A DNA stretch of 64,000 nucleotides from Onstottus_B arcticum (GCA_038040485.1 JBBPIE010000015.1:77330-141329), one strand, 5' to 3'; shown: positions 9,092-18,057, counted from the stretch's first letter. A program made the numbers and translations. The notes: generated from the sequence alone by a model not told the origin.

Positions 9092-9610
9092 ATGATCCTT
9101 GATTCGATAGATTATAAGTTGCTCGACCTTCTGCAGCAGAACGCTCGCATGACTCAGATGGAGATGGCCAGTGCTGTAGGCCTGTCGCAGCCGGCGGTAG
9201 CGGAGCGTTTGCGCAAGCTCGAACAAGACAGCGTCATTCTGGGTTACTCGGCACGGGTCAGCGCTCGCAAGCTCGGCAAAGACATCTCGGCCTTTATCGG
9301 GGTGAGCATCGAGCATCCCAGGTACAACGCCGGATTTGCCAAGAAAATCCTCGCGTTGCCCGATGTGCTCGAGTGTCATCGCGTGACCGGCTCGGATTCC
9401 TATTTGCTCAAGGTGGTCACCGAAAACACCGAAAGCCTCGATCGTCTGATCTCGGATCTGCTGCGGGTGATTCCCGGCGTTACCCGAACCCTGACTTCAA
9501 TTGTCACATCGTCAATCAAGGAGGGCTCGCACATAACACCGGCGGAGCTGCAGGCGCAGGATCCCGCCCAGCACCGCAAGAACCGAACGAAACAGAAGAA
9601 GCGCCGATGA
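9092..9610 (+). CDS. Lrp/AsnC family transcriptional regulator
   Basis: A feast/famine regulator that binds DNA and usually senses an amino acid. The N-terminal HTH reads LDSIDYKLLDLLQQNARMTQ, then VGLSQPAVAERLRKLE. The C-terminal RAM (ACT-like) ligand domain includes VLECHRVTGSDSYLLKV. ATG 9092 gives 172 aa and puts the HTH at the normal distance from the N-terminus; the longer TTG start at 9065 is disfavoured by the promoter position. A basic tail (HRKNRTKQKKRR) is unusual. It sits just upstream of an aminotransferase, which it may regulate. Confidence 0.93.
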   Translation: MILDSIDYKLLDLLQQNARMTQMEMASAVGLSQPAVAERLRKLEQDSVILGYSARVSARKLGKDISAFIGVSIEHPRYNAGFAKKILALPDVLECHRVTGSDSYLLKVVTENTESLDRLISDLLRVIPGVTRTLTSIVTSSIKEGSHITPAELQAQDPAQHRKNRTKQKKRR

Positions 9611-9661
9611 TCCTTCGCGAGGTTTGACACCTCGACCTTCCGACAACGCAAGGAGGAGCCT

Positions 9662-10906
9662 GTGGTAACACACACACCGATCGTCAGAAGCTCGGCTGAC
9701 CCGGCCAGTTCCCCGGAAGTCAACGCGCACGGTCACAGATTCGCGCGCCGGATGTCCAACGTGAGCGCGTCGGCCGTGCGCGAGATACTCAAGGTCACTG
9801 AGCGCCCCGACATAATCTCGTTCGCAGGCGGCATGCCGGCGCCTGAGTTGTTTCCGGTTGCGGAAATTGCGCGGGCACATGCGCAGGTCTTTGCAGAGGA
9901 AGGGGCTGCCGCGCTTCAGTACAGCACCACCGAAGGCTGGAGGCCTTTGCGCGAGTGGATCGCCGCTCGAATGCGAATGCGCGGCGTTCCCGCCGATGCC
10001 GACCGGGTCTTGATTACAACTGGTTCTCAACAAGGCATCGATCTCGTCGGTCGGGTCTTTCTCGAACCCGGTGACGAGGTCGTCGTCGAGAACCCCTGCT
10101 ATGTGGCAGCGCTTCAGGTGTTCAGATCTTACGAAGCGACGCCGATCCCAGTCGAGAGCAACCACGATGGAATGTGCGTCGATCAAGTCGAGGAAGCGCT
10201 GAAGCGAAGGCCGAAGCTGATCTATGTCGTCTCGGAGTTCTCAAATCCGAAGGGCACAAGTCTGTCAGACGAGCGGCGAAGGCAACTCATCGAGCTGTCG
10301 CTTCGATACGGCGTCCCTATCCTTGAAGACAACCCCTACAGCGAGCTTCGCTACTCGGGCGTTGCTTCCGAGCCCCTCGCTGCTCTCGATCGGGACAGCC
10401 TGGTGGTTCACATCGGAACATTCTCCAAGACCATCAGCCCCGGTATGCGAATCGGCTGGCTCCTGGCTAGCGACGACATCTTCAAAGAAGTAGTCATCGC
10501 GAAGCAGGCTTCGGATCTTCACACGAGCACAGTCGAACAACGAGCTTGCGCGCGACTGCTGCAAGAGTTCGACTACGACGGACACGTGGCTCGGCTCTGC
10601 CGGGTTTACGGCGAGCGCTGTGCGACGATGCGCGCCGCAATCGACCGTCACTTCCCTGCGGAGACTCACTCGACAAAACCGGATGGTGGGCTCTTTCTCT
10701 GGGTCGAGTTGCCCAAGAGTGTCAGCGCCGACGACGTTTTCGCTGACGCACTGCGTGAGCACGTGGCGTTTGTGGCAGGAGCGTCGTTTTTCGTTAGAGA
10801 AGCGCAGTCAAACTTCATGCGGCTGAATTTCTCGAACCAGACGCCGGACATGATCGAAGAAGGCATCCGGCGAATTGCCGGGGTGTTGAAGCGGAGGATG
10901 GCATGA
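9662..10906 (+). CDS. PLP-dependent aminotransferase, LysN/MocR-like fold type I
   Basis: A 414-aa class I/II aminotransferase. It has the N-terminal ISFAGGMPAPELFP entry loop, EDNPYSELRY near residue 225, and TFSKTISPGMRIGW containing the PLP lysine (Lys256). These match 2-aminoadipate aminotransferase and related enzymes acting on amino acids with bulky or dicarboxylic chains. It has no fused GntR domain, unlike MocR regulators. It starts with GTG at 9662, preceded by a strong AAGGAGGAG site. It overlaps the phzF-like gene by ATGA, so the two probably act together, under the adjacent Lrp-type regulator. Confidence 0.92.
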   Translation: MVTHTPIVRSSADPASSPEVNAHGHRFARRMSNVSASAVREILKVTERPDIISFAGGMPAPELFPVAEIARAHAQVFAEEGAAALQYSTTEGWRPLREWIAARMRMRGVPADADRVLITTGSQQGIDLVGRVFLEPGDEVVVENPCYVAALQVFRSYEATPIPVESNHDGMCVDQVEEALKRRPKLIYVVSEFSNPKGTSLSDERRRQLIELSLRYGVPILEDNPYSELRYSGVASEPLAALDRDSLVVHIGTFSKTISPGMRIGWLLASDDIFKEVVIAKQASDLHTSTVEQRACARLLQEFDYDGHVARLCRVYGERCATMRAAIDRHFPAETHSTKPDGGLFLWVELPKSVSADDVFADALREHVAFVAGASFFVREAQSNFMRLNFSNQTPDMIEEGIRRIAGVLKRRMA

Positions 10907-11820
10907 ACAGCAAGAGCTTTGTCATTGCGGATGTTTTCACCAGCGAGCGGTTTGGAGGCAACCAACTCGCGGTTTACACCGACGCCCGAGGCCTGGACGC
11001 CGAGACGATGCAGGACATCGCTCGCGAGATGAACTTCTCGGAGACAACGTTTCTCTTGCCGCCCGAGCAAGGCGGCGACTATCGAGTTCGGATCTTCACT
11101 CCGAACAGCGAGCTTCCCTTCGCAGGACACCCGATGGTCGGTTCTGCATTTGTCATCGTCTCCGAGAAGATGAAAGAGTGGAGCGAGCCGGTCACGGTGC
11201 TGCAGCTCGAAACGGGAGTGGGCCTGATTCGAGTCGAGGTCGAGACAAAACAGGGCCGCGCTGGTCACACGACGATGACCCAGCCGCTTCCCATCACGAA
11301 GGGCACATACACGGATACGGCTAGCCTGGCGGCGGCGCTGTCGATTGAAGTTTCCGATATCGAGAGCACGGGCTTGCCGGTGGAGCCAATGTACAACGGC
11401 ATCACGACGATGATCGTTCCGATCGCCACGCTTGCGGCGGTCGAGCGAATCAAGATCGACGGTGGCGCGATCGAGCGAATCAGCCTCGAAGCTGGCGTCG
11501 ATACGGTGCTGTTCTTTACGCTGGAGACCCTGGCGCCGTCAAGCACCGTACATTGCAGAGTGTCCGCGGCGGCCGCAGGCATACTGGAAGACGCGGCGAC
11601 CGGCTCGGCTAATGGGCCGCTCGGATTTTATCTTGTGCGCCACAAGCTTGTTCCCGCGGAGCGTCTGACAAAGATCGTGAGCGAGCAGGGCTACGAGATG
11701 AAACGACCGAGTCTGCTTCACATCGAGGTAGAGACTGATCCTGCGAGGCCCGAAGTTTTAGGCGTGCGAGTCGGCGGCGGAGTGGTAATCGCCGGCTGCG
11801 GCGAGATGTTTGTTTCCTGA
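10903..11820 (+). CDS. PhzF family isomerase/epimerase
   Basis: A 305-aa diaminopimelate-epimerase-fold protein. The N-terminal FGGNQLAVY, the REMNFSETTFL segment with catalytic Glu47, and FAGHPMVGSAF are characteristic; EDAATGSANGPLGFYL closes the second half. Only PhzF itself (phenazine synthesis) has a proven isomerase role; no other phenazine genes are here, so an amino-acid-related role with the coupled aminotransferase is more likely. Its TGA stop is directly followed by a repeat element. Confidence 0.93.
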   Translation: MNSKSFVIADVFTSERFGGNQLAVYTDARGLDAETMQDIAREMNFSETTFLLPPEQGGDYRVRIFTPNSELPFAGHPMVGSAFVIVSEKMKEWSEPVTVLQLETGVGLIRVEVETKQGRAGHTTMTQPLPITKGTYTDTASLAAALSIEVSDIESTGLPVEPMYNGITTMIVPIATLAAVERIKIDGGAIERISLEAGVDTVLFFTLETLAPSSTVHCRVSAAAAGILEDAATGSANGPLGFYLVRHKLVPAERLTKIVSEQGYEMKRPSLLHIEVETDPARPEVLGVRVGGGVVIAGCGEMFVS

Positions 11821-11930
11821 AGTGGCGTAGACTTTAGTCTGCGTCGCGTAGCGCAGAGTTTAGTCGGCGTCGCAGCTGATTGAACCAACTGCGCGAGCCG
11901 GCACAGACTAAAAAGTCTATGCTACGCACA
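11821..11930. repeat. Inverted repeat of the TAGACTTTAGTCTG family, first copy
   Basis: Left part 11825-11841 (GCGTAGACTTTAGTCTG) and right part 11904-11927 pair imperfectly. The right side carries an A-run and an insertion. The half-site is itself palindromic. The element starts directly at the phzF stop codon. A second copy lies at 12391-12465 on the far side of the cupin gene, and a lone half-site is at 59756-59777. Confidence 0.8.
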
Positions 11931-12029
11931 ACTGCGGCGACTGTTCCCGCAGCTGCGCCTCCGCTATTATCAACGCTTGAGCTTTCCTGTATTCAAAGAC
12001 CACTGACCTCATCCCCTGGAGGATCTAGG

Positions 12030-12401
12030 ATGAAACTCTACAACTGGAACAACCTTGACGAAGAACAAATCACTCCCCTTCTCACGCGCCGTTACATCTC
12101 GAGCGAGCGAATCACGCTTGCCAGGTTCTTTCTCAAGAAGGGTTGCCTGGTGCAAAGCCACAGCCACGAGAACGAACAGCTCACGACTGTTGTCAGCGGC
12201 GCGCTAAAGCTCGTCCTCGCCGGCGAAGAGGTCGTCGTCCGCGCAGGCGAGACGCTTTGCATTCCGCCGAACACGCCTCACAGCGCCGAAGCTGTTGAAG
12301 ACTGCGACGTGCTTGATGCGTTTGCTCCGGTTCGAAGCGACTGGCTCGAAGGCCGCGACGCCTATCTGCGCGGCAAGCAAGACGCCACTGAAGTGGCGTA
12401 G
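12030..12401 (+). CDS. Cupin domain protein
   Basis: A 123-aa single-domain cupin. Motif 1 is visible as the metal-binding QSHSHENEQLTTVVSG (two His, one Glu). Motif 2 is ETLCIPPNTPHSAEA with the last His. It probably binds a divalent metal; substrate unknown. ATG 12030 is chosen over an upstream start at 11880 because GGAGG (12018-12022) lies 7 bases before it and the longer reading frame only translates repeat DNA. The last residues (ATEVA) and the TAG stop lie inside a copy of the TAGACT repeat, so the original C-terminus may have been replaced. Confidence 0.85.
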   Translation: MKLYNWNNLDEEQITPLLTRRYISSERITLARFFLKKGCLVQSHSHENEQLTTVVSGALKLVLAGEEVVVRAGETLCIPPNTPHSAEAVEDCDVLDAFAPVRSDWLEGRDAYLRGKQDATEVA

Positions 12402-12465
12402 ACTCTAGTCTGCGTCAGTGGTGATCACCCGGTGCGCGATCGGCACAGACTGAAGTCTATGCTAC
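12391..12465. repeat. Inverted repeat of the TAGACTTTAGTCTG family, second copy
   Basis: AAGTGGCGTAGACTCTAGTC (from 12391) and the complementary CAGACTGAAGTCTATGCTAC (12446-12465) form the arms. The copy overlaps the 3' end and stop codon of the cupin gene and ends 13 bp before the SDR start. With the copy at 11821 it brackets the cupin gene. Confidence 0.8.
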
Positions 12466-12478
12466 CTCCAGAGATGTT

Positions 12479-13270
12479 ATGAACTTCGGACTCAAAGGAA
12501 GAGTTGCAATCGTGGCGGCAGCATCAAGCGGTCTTGGAAAAGCCGTCGCCCGCGCACTTGCCGACGAGGGGGCGACCGTCGCGATAAGCGCGCGAACCGA
12601 ACAACGCTTGCAAGAGGCAGCGCAAGAGATTCGATCTGCAACGGGAGCCGAAGTCCTCCCGATTACCGGCGACCTGACAAGGGAAGGCGACGTTCGCAGC
12701 TTGATCCAGGAAACGGTGCGCCGCTTCGGGCGGATCGACATCGTTGTAGCGAACGCGGGCGGCCCGCCCGCTGGTTTCTTCGACGACTTCGACGCCGAAG
12801 CTTATCGCCAGGCAATCGAGTTGAACCTTATCAGCACGATCAATCTTTGCCGCGAAGCGGTCCCTCACATGCGCGCGCGCGGCTGGGGGCGAATCGTTGC
12901 AATAACCTCGATCGCGGCGAAGCAGCCGATCGACAATCTGATACTCTCAAACACGGCGCGGGCGGGCGTGCTCGGGTTTATGAAGAGCTTGTCGCAGCAA
13001 GTCGCCGCAGGCGGAATAACCGTCAACATTGTTTGTCCCGGTTATCATCTAACCGAACGCCTTTCGGGCCTCGCTTCGAACATCGCACAAAAGGAGAACA
13101 CAACGGTGGAGGAAGTTTACGCTCGATGGGCTGCCTCGACTCCAATGAAGCGGATCGGCGACCCGAAGGAGTTTGCTGCTCTCGTTGCGTTTCTCTGCTC
13201 CGATCAAGCGAGCTACATCACGGGCACTGTCACTCAAGTGGACGGTGGAGCCTATCGAGGACTGATTTGA
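12479..13270 (+). CDS. SDR family oxidoreductase lacking the canonical Tyr-Lys pair
   Basis: A 263-aa short-chain dehydrogenase/reductase-fold protein. The cofactor loop AAASSGLGKA (about 13-22), ANAGG (91-95) and Asn116 are normal. Ser144 is present, but the expected Tyr-x3-Lys is replaced: thirteen residues on is Ser157 (SNTARAG), and Arg161 stands where Lys should be. Some FabG-like SDRs share this divergent pattern, so the protein may use other residues or bind nucleotide without classical catalysis. Substrate unknown. It is probably translated with the GNAT gene that begins at its stop codon. Confidence 0.88.
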   Translation: MNFGLKGRVAIVAAASSGLGKAVARALADEGATVAISARTEQRLQEAAQEIRSATGAEVLPITGDLTREGDVRSLIQETVRRFGRIDIVVANAGGPPAGFFDDFDAEAYRQAIELNLISTINLCREAVPHMRARGWGRIVAITSIAAKQPIDNLILSNTARAGVLGFMKSLSQQVAAGGITVNIVCPGYHLTERLSGLASNIAQKENTTVEEVYARWAASTPMKRIGDPKEFAALVAFLCSDQASYITGTVTQVDGGAYRGLI

Positions 13271-13752
13271 CGCGCGTGGCCCTCACTCGCCCTGAAGTGA
13301 AAATACGAAGCTACCAGGACTCAGACTTCGAACGGCTCTACGAGATCGACCAGGCGGCGTTTCCAAAAGGGATCGCGTACTCTCACCTCGAGCTTCAGCA
13401 CTACATCCGATCGCGCAAGAGCCGGACGCTGGTCGCTGAAGATGTCGGCGACGTGATTGGCTTTGTGATTGCGAGTTCCGAACCACGACGGCTCGGGCAC
13501 ATCATCACGATTGATGTAGCGCCTCACCGCCAACGCGAGCAGATCGGCAGCAGGCTACTCGGCCAAATCGAACAGTGGTTGTGGCAGCTAGGCGCCGAAG
13601 CGATTTATCTCGAGACGCCGGTCGATGACGCGGGCGCGCAAGGCTTCTACGACAAGCACGGATACTTCGTGCTTGATCGCATCGAGGCTTACTATAATGA
13701 TTCGCTTGATGCGTTGGTGATGATGAAGACCAGCAAGCGTCCCACTCGTTAA
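13267..13752 (+). CDS. RimI-like GNAT N-acetyltransferase
   Basis: A 161-aa acetyl-CoA-dependent transferase. It shows the GNAT elements FERLYEIDQAAF at the N-terminus, IITIDVAPHRQREQIGSRLL (acetyl-CoA pyrophosphate loop, variant of Q/RxxGxG/A) and AQGFYDKHGYF near the end. This layout is closest to RimI-type protein N-terminal acetylases, but many small GNATs share it. The TTG at 13267 overlaps the SDR stop as TTGA and is taken as a coupled start; GTG 13276 is the alternative. No neighbouring tRNA or ribosomal gene supports a ribosomal role. Confidence 0.87.
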   Translation: MTRVALTRPEVKIRSYQDSDFERLYEIDQAAFPKGIAYSHLELQHYIRSRKSRTLVAEDVGDVIGFVIASSEPRRLGHIITIDVAPHRQREQIGSRLLGQIEQWLWQLGAEAIYLETPVDDAGAQGFYDKHGYFVLDRIEAYYNDSLDALVMMKTSKRPTR

Positions 13753-14177
13753 TTAGCCTGCGCCCCCTTACTTTGTTCCGTAAACGTCAGCGTGCGACTT
13801 TGAGTGGTTTTTACCGCAGCGCCGTAGTTTCGGGGAAGACCGTCGTAATGCTTAAGGTCCGCAATGGCCAAACGGTAGGTCGCTCACACCAATTACTCCT
13901 GATTGGTCCCAACCCCCTTTGTTTGGTCACCAAAAATACCTTTCAAAACGGTATTTGACGGTGTAGGATGAAGGGCTTTCAAAGAGCCTGGGTTCCAGCC
14001 GGCAGTTGACGCGACGAACGACTCGATCTCGGCGGGATGTGGCAAATACTTCCACACGAGTCACCGAACGGTGTGCTTGCTAATGCGAGCCCTACGATTT
14101 GTCGATTAAATGCACTCCGGGCCGGGCGTTGGAAGACGTGACAGCGCCCAAAGCAGAGCCTACGGAGGACGGCCGAT
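13753..14177. other. 425-bp gap with nested palindromes, lower GC
   Basis: No convincing gene is visible. Base composition is lower in GC than the flanking genes on the left. Two adjoining palindromes occur: TTTGGTCACCAAA (13922-13934) and AAATACC/GGTATTT (13934-13940 and 13950-13956, 9-base loop). They could be an operator or a small hairpin upstream of the 499-aa gene. No clear -35/-10 pair was found. Confidence 0.4.
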
Positions 14178-15677
14178 ATGAAGAGCGACTCATTCAGCAC
14201 CGGTTATGTCAAGTACGACCTTGGCAGCGGCGAAGACTTTTTCCTGTCCGTAACACCCGGCTTCGAGCTCGGACCCGGAATCCAGCGTGACGGTGTATTG
14301 GCCCCGCACATGACGGATCCACACTGTGTCGGTCGTGTGTGCGGCGCCCTGCGTCTAAAGCATCGTCCGGTTGCAAGGCAGTTAGTTTCACCCTACGAGC
14401 AACGCGCAGGCACGTGGACCGTTTATCACCACTTGAAGCATTTCAGTGATACCCTGGGCAAAGAGGGCTGGCAAATCATTGGAGCCCAGGGTCACGGAGA
14501 TCTGACGATGAACTACTGGCATGTCGCCTTTTGCAACCAACCCGGCTATGACAAACGTCCCAAGTTTTGCCGGCTGGAAACCAAGGAGGATGATGAAGCA
14601 AACGAGCCCTTTCATGAGAGAGCTTACCGATGCCTAGTGAAGTGGAGAGAGAAGTCTCGCCGACAGCCGAAGATTGAGTTTCGCACGATACACTTTCACA
14701 CTGCGGCAACGGAAGCTGGCGTAACGGTCCATCTGGCCGACGACGACGACGACACGGACGTTACGAGGGAGGTCGCAGTTGCGATGGCCGGGAAGACCAT
14801 CATCGAAAACGGCACTGAACTATCACTCGATGCCATCATAAACCGCTTCGACGATGTACGACATATCTTCAGGCTTCCTGAGGTCGAGGCAAGCGGCTAT
14901 TATGAACGAACGAACATTGACAAAGTAATATTCGGGGAATATGAGCTATTTAGGAACCTGAACGTACGGAGAGCGGCACTTCATGCGCCTGTTCTTCTGC
15001 CATTAGACCCTGCTGAGAATCTGACGATCAAAGAGGAAGCGATTCTGAGCAGGCTGGATGAAGAGCACTTCAGAAAGACATCGAGTCCTTCTGAGATTCC
15101 AACGCTTCGAGGACAGTATCGTCACACAAGTGGTCACGGACCCACAACCTTGGACGTCTTTCTCCCGAGGAACGTCTACCCGTTCGGAGTCATCGGTACT
15201 CCACTTCCTAGGGCGCAAGGCAGCGCGGGCGGCTCTGAAGTCATTTGCCTGTCCTCGGGTGGCCTATCCGGTCGCATCGGCAACACGCTGGAGGGAATCA
15301 CTAGAGTCATGTACGACTTCCTTGCTTGTGGTGAAGCCATGGTTCTAGACGAAGGGCTCGATGTATTTCAACTTGTGAATCCTACTCAGGGCAAGATTCC
15401 CCAGTATTCGAATCAGCAACTCCTATCAAGCATCGCTCAGCGCACCAACCAGCTAGTAATTGAAGAGGAGGAGAAATATGCCGATGAGTGGAGAAGAGCT
15501 AATCAACCGCAGCCCTTGAGTCTGCACGAAATTCCATTAAATAAAAAATTATTTGCCGAATTGGCAAGCGCCGAGACTGTCTCCGACGCGCCGGTGCCTG
15601 ATGAAGTTTTTCCGGTCAGTCTGAAGCGATCACAAATCCGCGCCGTGTTGATCTTCGCTAAGAAGCTCGACAAATAG
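14178..15677 (+). CDS. Unrecognised 499-aa protein, NAGPA-like C-terminal half possible
   Basis: I do not recognise this protein with confidence. No signal peptide or membrane segment is visible. The segment GLSGRIGNTLEGITRVMYDF (near residue 355) followed by EAMVLDEGLDVFQLVNP faintly resembles the GxTLxExA...NLDGGGS end of phosphodiester glycosidase (NAGPA) domains, but the glycine-rich catalytic-looking stretch is not preserved. The first half has clusters of His, Cys and an Asp run (DDDDDTD). GGAGG at 14164-14168 is 9 bases before the ATG, supporting the start. Base composition is visibly richer in A and T than in neighbouring genes, suggesting recent acquisition. Confidence 0.6.
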   Translation: MKSDSFSTGYVKYDLGSGEDFFLSVTPGFELGPGIQRDGVLAPHMTDPHCVGRVCGALRLKHRPVARQLVSPYEQRAGTWTVYHHLKHFSDTLGKEGWQIIGAQGHGDLTMNYWHVAFCNQPGYDKRPKFCRLETKEDDEANEPFHERAYRCLVKWREKSRRQPKIEFRTIHFHTAATEAGVTVHLADDDDDTDVTREVAVAMAGKTIIENGTELSLDAIINRFDDVRHIFRLPEVEASGYYERTNIDKVIFGEYELFRNLNVRRAALHAPVLLPLDPAENLTIKEEAILSRLDEEHFRKTSSPSEIPTLRGQYRHTSGHGPTTLDVFLPRNVYPFGVIGTPLPRAQGSAGGSEVICLSSGGLSGRIGNTLEGITRVMYDFLACGEAMVLDEGLDVFQLVNPTQGKIPQYSNQQLLSSIAQRTNQLVIEEEEKYADEWRRANQPQPLSLHEIPLNKKLFAELASAETVSDAPVPDEVFPVSLKRSQIRAVLIFAKKLDK

Positions 15678-15933
15678 GCGCTGGGGGAATACGAGTCGAG
15701 GACCGCCGGAAACAAGCACTTCGACGGTGCCCCAACCCTAGCTAGCTTTGGTCGGACAAAGACGGGACCGCCGGCCAACCCAAATCGAAAACGCCAGTTC
15801 CCGACGCACCTGAAGAAGAACTATCCCAATGTTGGGGTTTACACCCTATCCTGTGCGCGTGTCCTTGTGACAGCCAGTTTCGGGTGGTAGGCTCTTTGCT
15901 TGCAGCTAGTTCATTACCGGGAGAGACAGATGA

Positions 15934-16794
15934 ATGCGAGTTGAAACAGGTGTGATTGCGGCGGCCGGATCTGGAACGCGAATGCTGCCTATCACGCTGG
16001 GCTATCCCAAAGAGCTACTGCCCATCATCAACAAGCCGGCAATCCAGCTCATCATCGAGGAATTCATTGACTCGGGGATTGAACGAATCATCATTATTAC
16101 CGGCGAGAACTCGGATCCTCTGCGGCGCAAGTATGAGCCTACGAGCCCGATCCAGCGTGGACAGTATAAGTCGCTCGACGAGTTCATCGACAGGCTGGCG
16201 AATGTTGAGATTATCATCGAGGTGCAGGAGGGGCCTTACGGCAACGGCACTCCGCTGATAGTAGCAAGCCAGCATCTAACGCGGGACGACGTGTTCATCT
16301 ATGCCTACGGCGACGACCTCATCAAGTCAACCGAGCCATTCACCCGAAGGTTAATTGAAGCTCATGAACGGACTGGCGCGCTGGTTGTGGCGACTCAGCG
16401 GATTCCATGGGAAGACGTGGAGCGGTACGGTGTAGCGCAGCTCAAAGAAGGTGACAACCCGGATGGAGAGCTTCTCGATCTGGTGGAAAAACCGACCCGC
16501 GAAGAAGCACCGTCAAACCTCGCTGTATTTGGGCGCTTCCTGCTTTCAAACGATATCAGTAGAATCTTGACTGAGATTCCCAAGGGCAAGGCTGGCGAGC
16601 TATGGCTCACGGACGCGCTGCGCGAATACCTTCGAAGAGGCAACCGGATAGTCAGCGCATCCGTGAAGGATGGCGTCTGGCTAACGATTGGCGATCCAGT
16701 GAACTACTTGAAGACCGTGATTGAGTACGCGCTTGATGATCCTGAGCTTCGAGCTGCGCTCGAACCCCGGATTCGTCAACTGATTGGTTGCTAA
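15934..16794 (+). CDS. galU: GalU-like sugar-phosphate nucleotidyltransferase
   Basis: Probably UTP--glucose-1-phosphate uridylyltransferase, making UDP-glucose for glycan synthesis. The signature GSGTRMLPITLGYPKELLPI (residues about 11-30) includes the nucleotide-binding loop. YAYGDDL is the metal-binding Asp segment and LLDLVEKP the sugar-binding one. At 286 aa it is typical of bacterial GalU. GGGAGAG lies about 8-10 bases before the ATG. The galU symbol is by similarity; a related thymidylyl- or guanylyl-transferase role cannot be fully excluded. It is convergent with the peroxidase gene, 53 bp apart. Confidence 0.88.
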   Translation: MRVETGVIAAAGSGTRMLPITLGYPKELLPIINKPAIQLIIEEFIDSGIERIIIITGENSDPLRRKYEPTSPIQRGQYKSLDEFIDRLANVEIIIEVQEGPYGNGTPLIVASQHLTRDDVFIYAYGDDLIKSTEPFTRRLIEAHERTGALVVATQRIPWEDVERYGVAQLKEGDNPDGELLDLVEKPTREEAPSNLAVFGRFLLSNDISRILTEIPKGKAGELWLTDALREYLRRGNRIVSASVKDGVWLTIGDPVNYLKTVIEYALDDPELRAALEPRIRQLIGC

Positions 16795-16847
16795 GGCTTG
16801 GTGCCGCTGAGACGGTGCATTGCCGAAATGAAAGTTCCAACTGCAAA

Positions 16848-18029
16848 TCAGGGCTGACCTGGGGACCTCGCTGCGGGCGCTTCGGTGATTCGCTTGTCGT
16901 CGCCTGTGAGAGACTTCAAAAACTCGACCACGTCGCGTTGCTCGCTTTCATCAAGCGCCACCGGCTCAAGCTGCCAGTCGCGCGTCGGGTTCGCAATCCC
17001 ACCCTTGACGTAGAACTTCACTACATCGGCCAGCGTTGCAACACTCCCGTCGTGAAAGTAAGGCGCGGTCAAACTGACGTTACGAAGCGACGGGGTTCGG
17101 AACGCGCCGATGTCCAACACGTTGCCGCTCACAAGAAACCGTCCAAGCTCGGATGCGCGTTCCCGCTTCGACAATCCAGCAAGTGCCGCGCCTGATTCGT
17201 CTCGCGCGGCGGTCATCGCCTGGCGGGACAGCGAATCAAAATCGCCGTTGTTAGCTGCGACGCCCGTGTTGCGATAGTTCGTGTCGGTCAGAAAAGGAAA
17301 TGTCGCGAACGCGGCAAACGCCTGATTGAAGCTGTGACAAACTCCACACCGAGCCTTCGAGCGAAACAGCATCAGCCCGTTGCGCGCCGAGTCGCTCAAC
17401 GCGTTGAGATCGCCGGCGAGGTAACGGTCGAGCGGTGAATTCCCCGACACCAGCGAGCGCTCGAACGAGGCAATCGCTTTCGAGAACGAGTCGATGCTCG
17501 GAGCGCCGCCAAATGCCTCGCGGAACTCGTTCACATATTCGGGAGTCGCGGCAAGTCTCGCGATGACCTGCTCGTGCGACGCGTTTCCCATCTCGTCGGG
17601 GTTTGTAAGCGGCATCTTGGCTTGCTCTTCAAGCGAGCCCGCGCGCCCGTCCCAGAACTGGCTCGCGTTGAACATGGCGTTGAGCAACGTCGGCGAGTTG
17701 CGATGGCCAATCCGTCCGCGGATGCCTTCGGCTACCCGTTTGCCATCCGTGAAAGCGCGAGCCGGATCGTGACAAGTAGCGCAACTGATCGTAGCGTCGG
17801 CCGACAGCTTTGGATCGAAGAATAGCTTGCGGCCCAGTTCAACTTTAGCCGCACTCATCGGATTGTCTTTTGGAATGAAGTAGGCCCAGACTTCGCGAGG
17901 TATGCCGAGCGGAAGCTGGGTCTCGAATCCCGCGACAGGCGGAGTTGCATCATCGGCGCTGACCAAAATAGGTACAGCGACACCGGAAAGCAGAACGAGA
18001 ACCAGTTTGAAAACTGCAGCACGATTCAT
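16848..18029 (-). CDS. Di-haem cytochrome c peroxidase (MauG/CcpA family)
   Basis: A periplasmic 393-aa enzyme that reduces hydrogen peroxide, or acts as a MauG-like oxidase. After a signal peptide (residues 1-25, MNRAAVFKLVLVLLSG) two c-type haem sites are seen: ISCATCHDPARAF and ARCGVCHSF. APYFHDGSVATLADVVKFY is the usual C-terminal family segment. The start at 18029 is chosen because it begins a proper signal peptide; the frame stays open upstream to 18140 only through the hairpin at 18058-18152. It is part of a leftward run of exported proteins. Confidence 0.93.
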   Translation of the reverse strand: MNRAAVFKLVLVLLSGVAVPILVSADDATPPVAGFETQLPLGIPREVWAYFIPKDNPMSAAKVELGRKLFFDPKLSADATISCATCHDPARAFTDGKRVAEGIRGRIGHRNSPTLLNAMFNASQFWDGRAGSLEEQAKMPLTNPDEMGNASHEQVIARLAATPEYVNEFREAFGGAPSIDSFSKAIASFERSLVSGNSPLDRYLAGDLNALSDSARNGLMLFRSKARCGVCHSFNQAFAAFATFPFLTDTNYRNTGVAANNGDFDSLSRQAMTAARDESGAALAGLSKRERASELGRFLVSGNVLDIGAFRTPSLRNVSLTAPYFHDGSVATLADVVKFYVKGGIANPTRDWQLEPVALDESEQRDVVEFLKSLTGDDKRITEAPAARSPGQP

Positions 18030-18057
18030 AAGAACCAGCCTGAAGGAATAGTTCGGG

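Noticed and set aside
13773..13958. 61-aa plus-strand frame after the RimI-like gene
   Set aside because: No ribosome-binding site, no recognisable domain, and it spans the palindromes.
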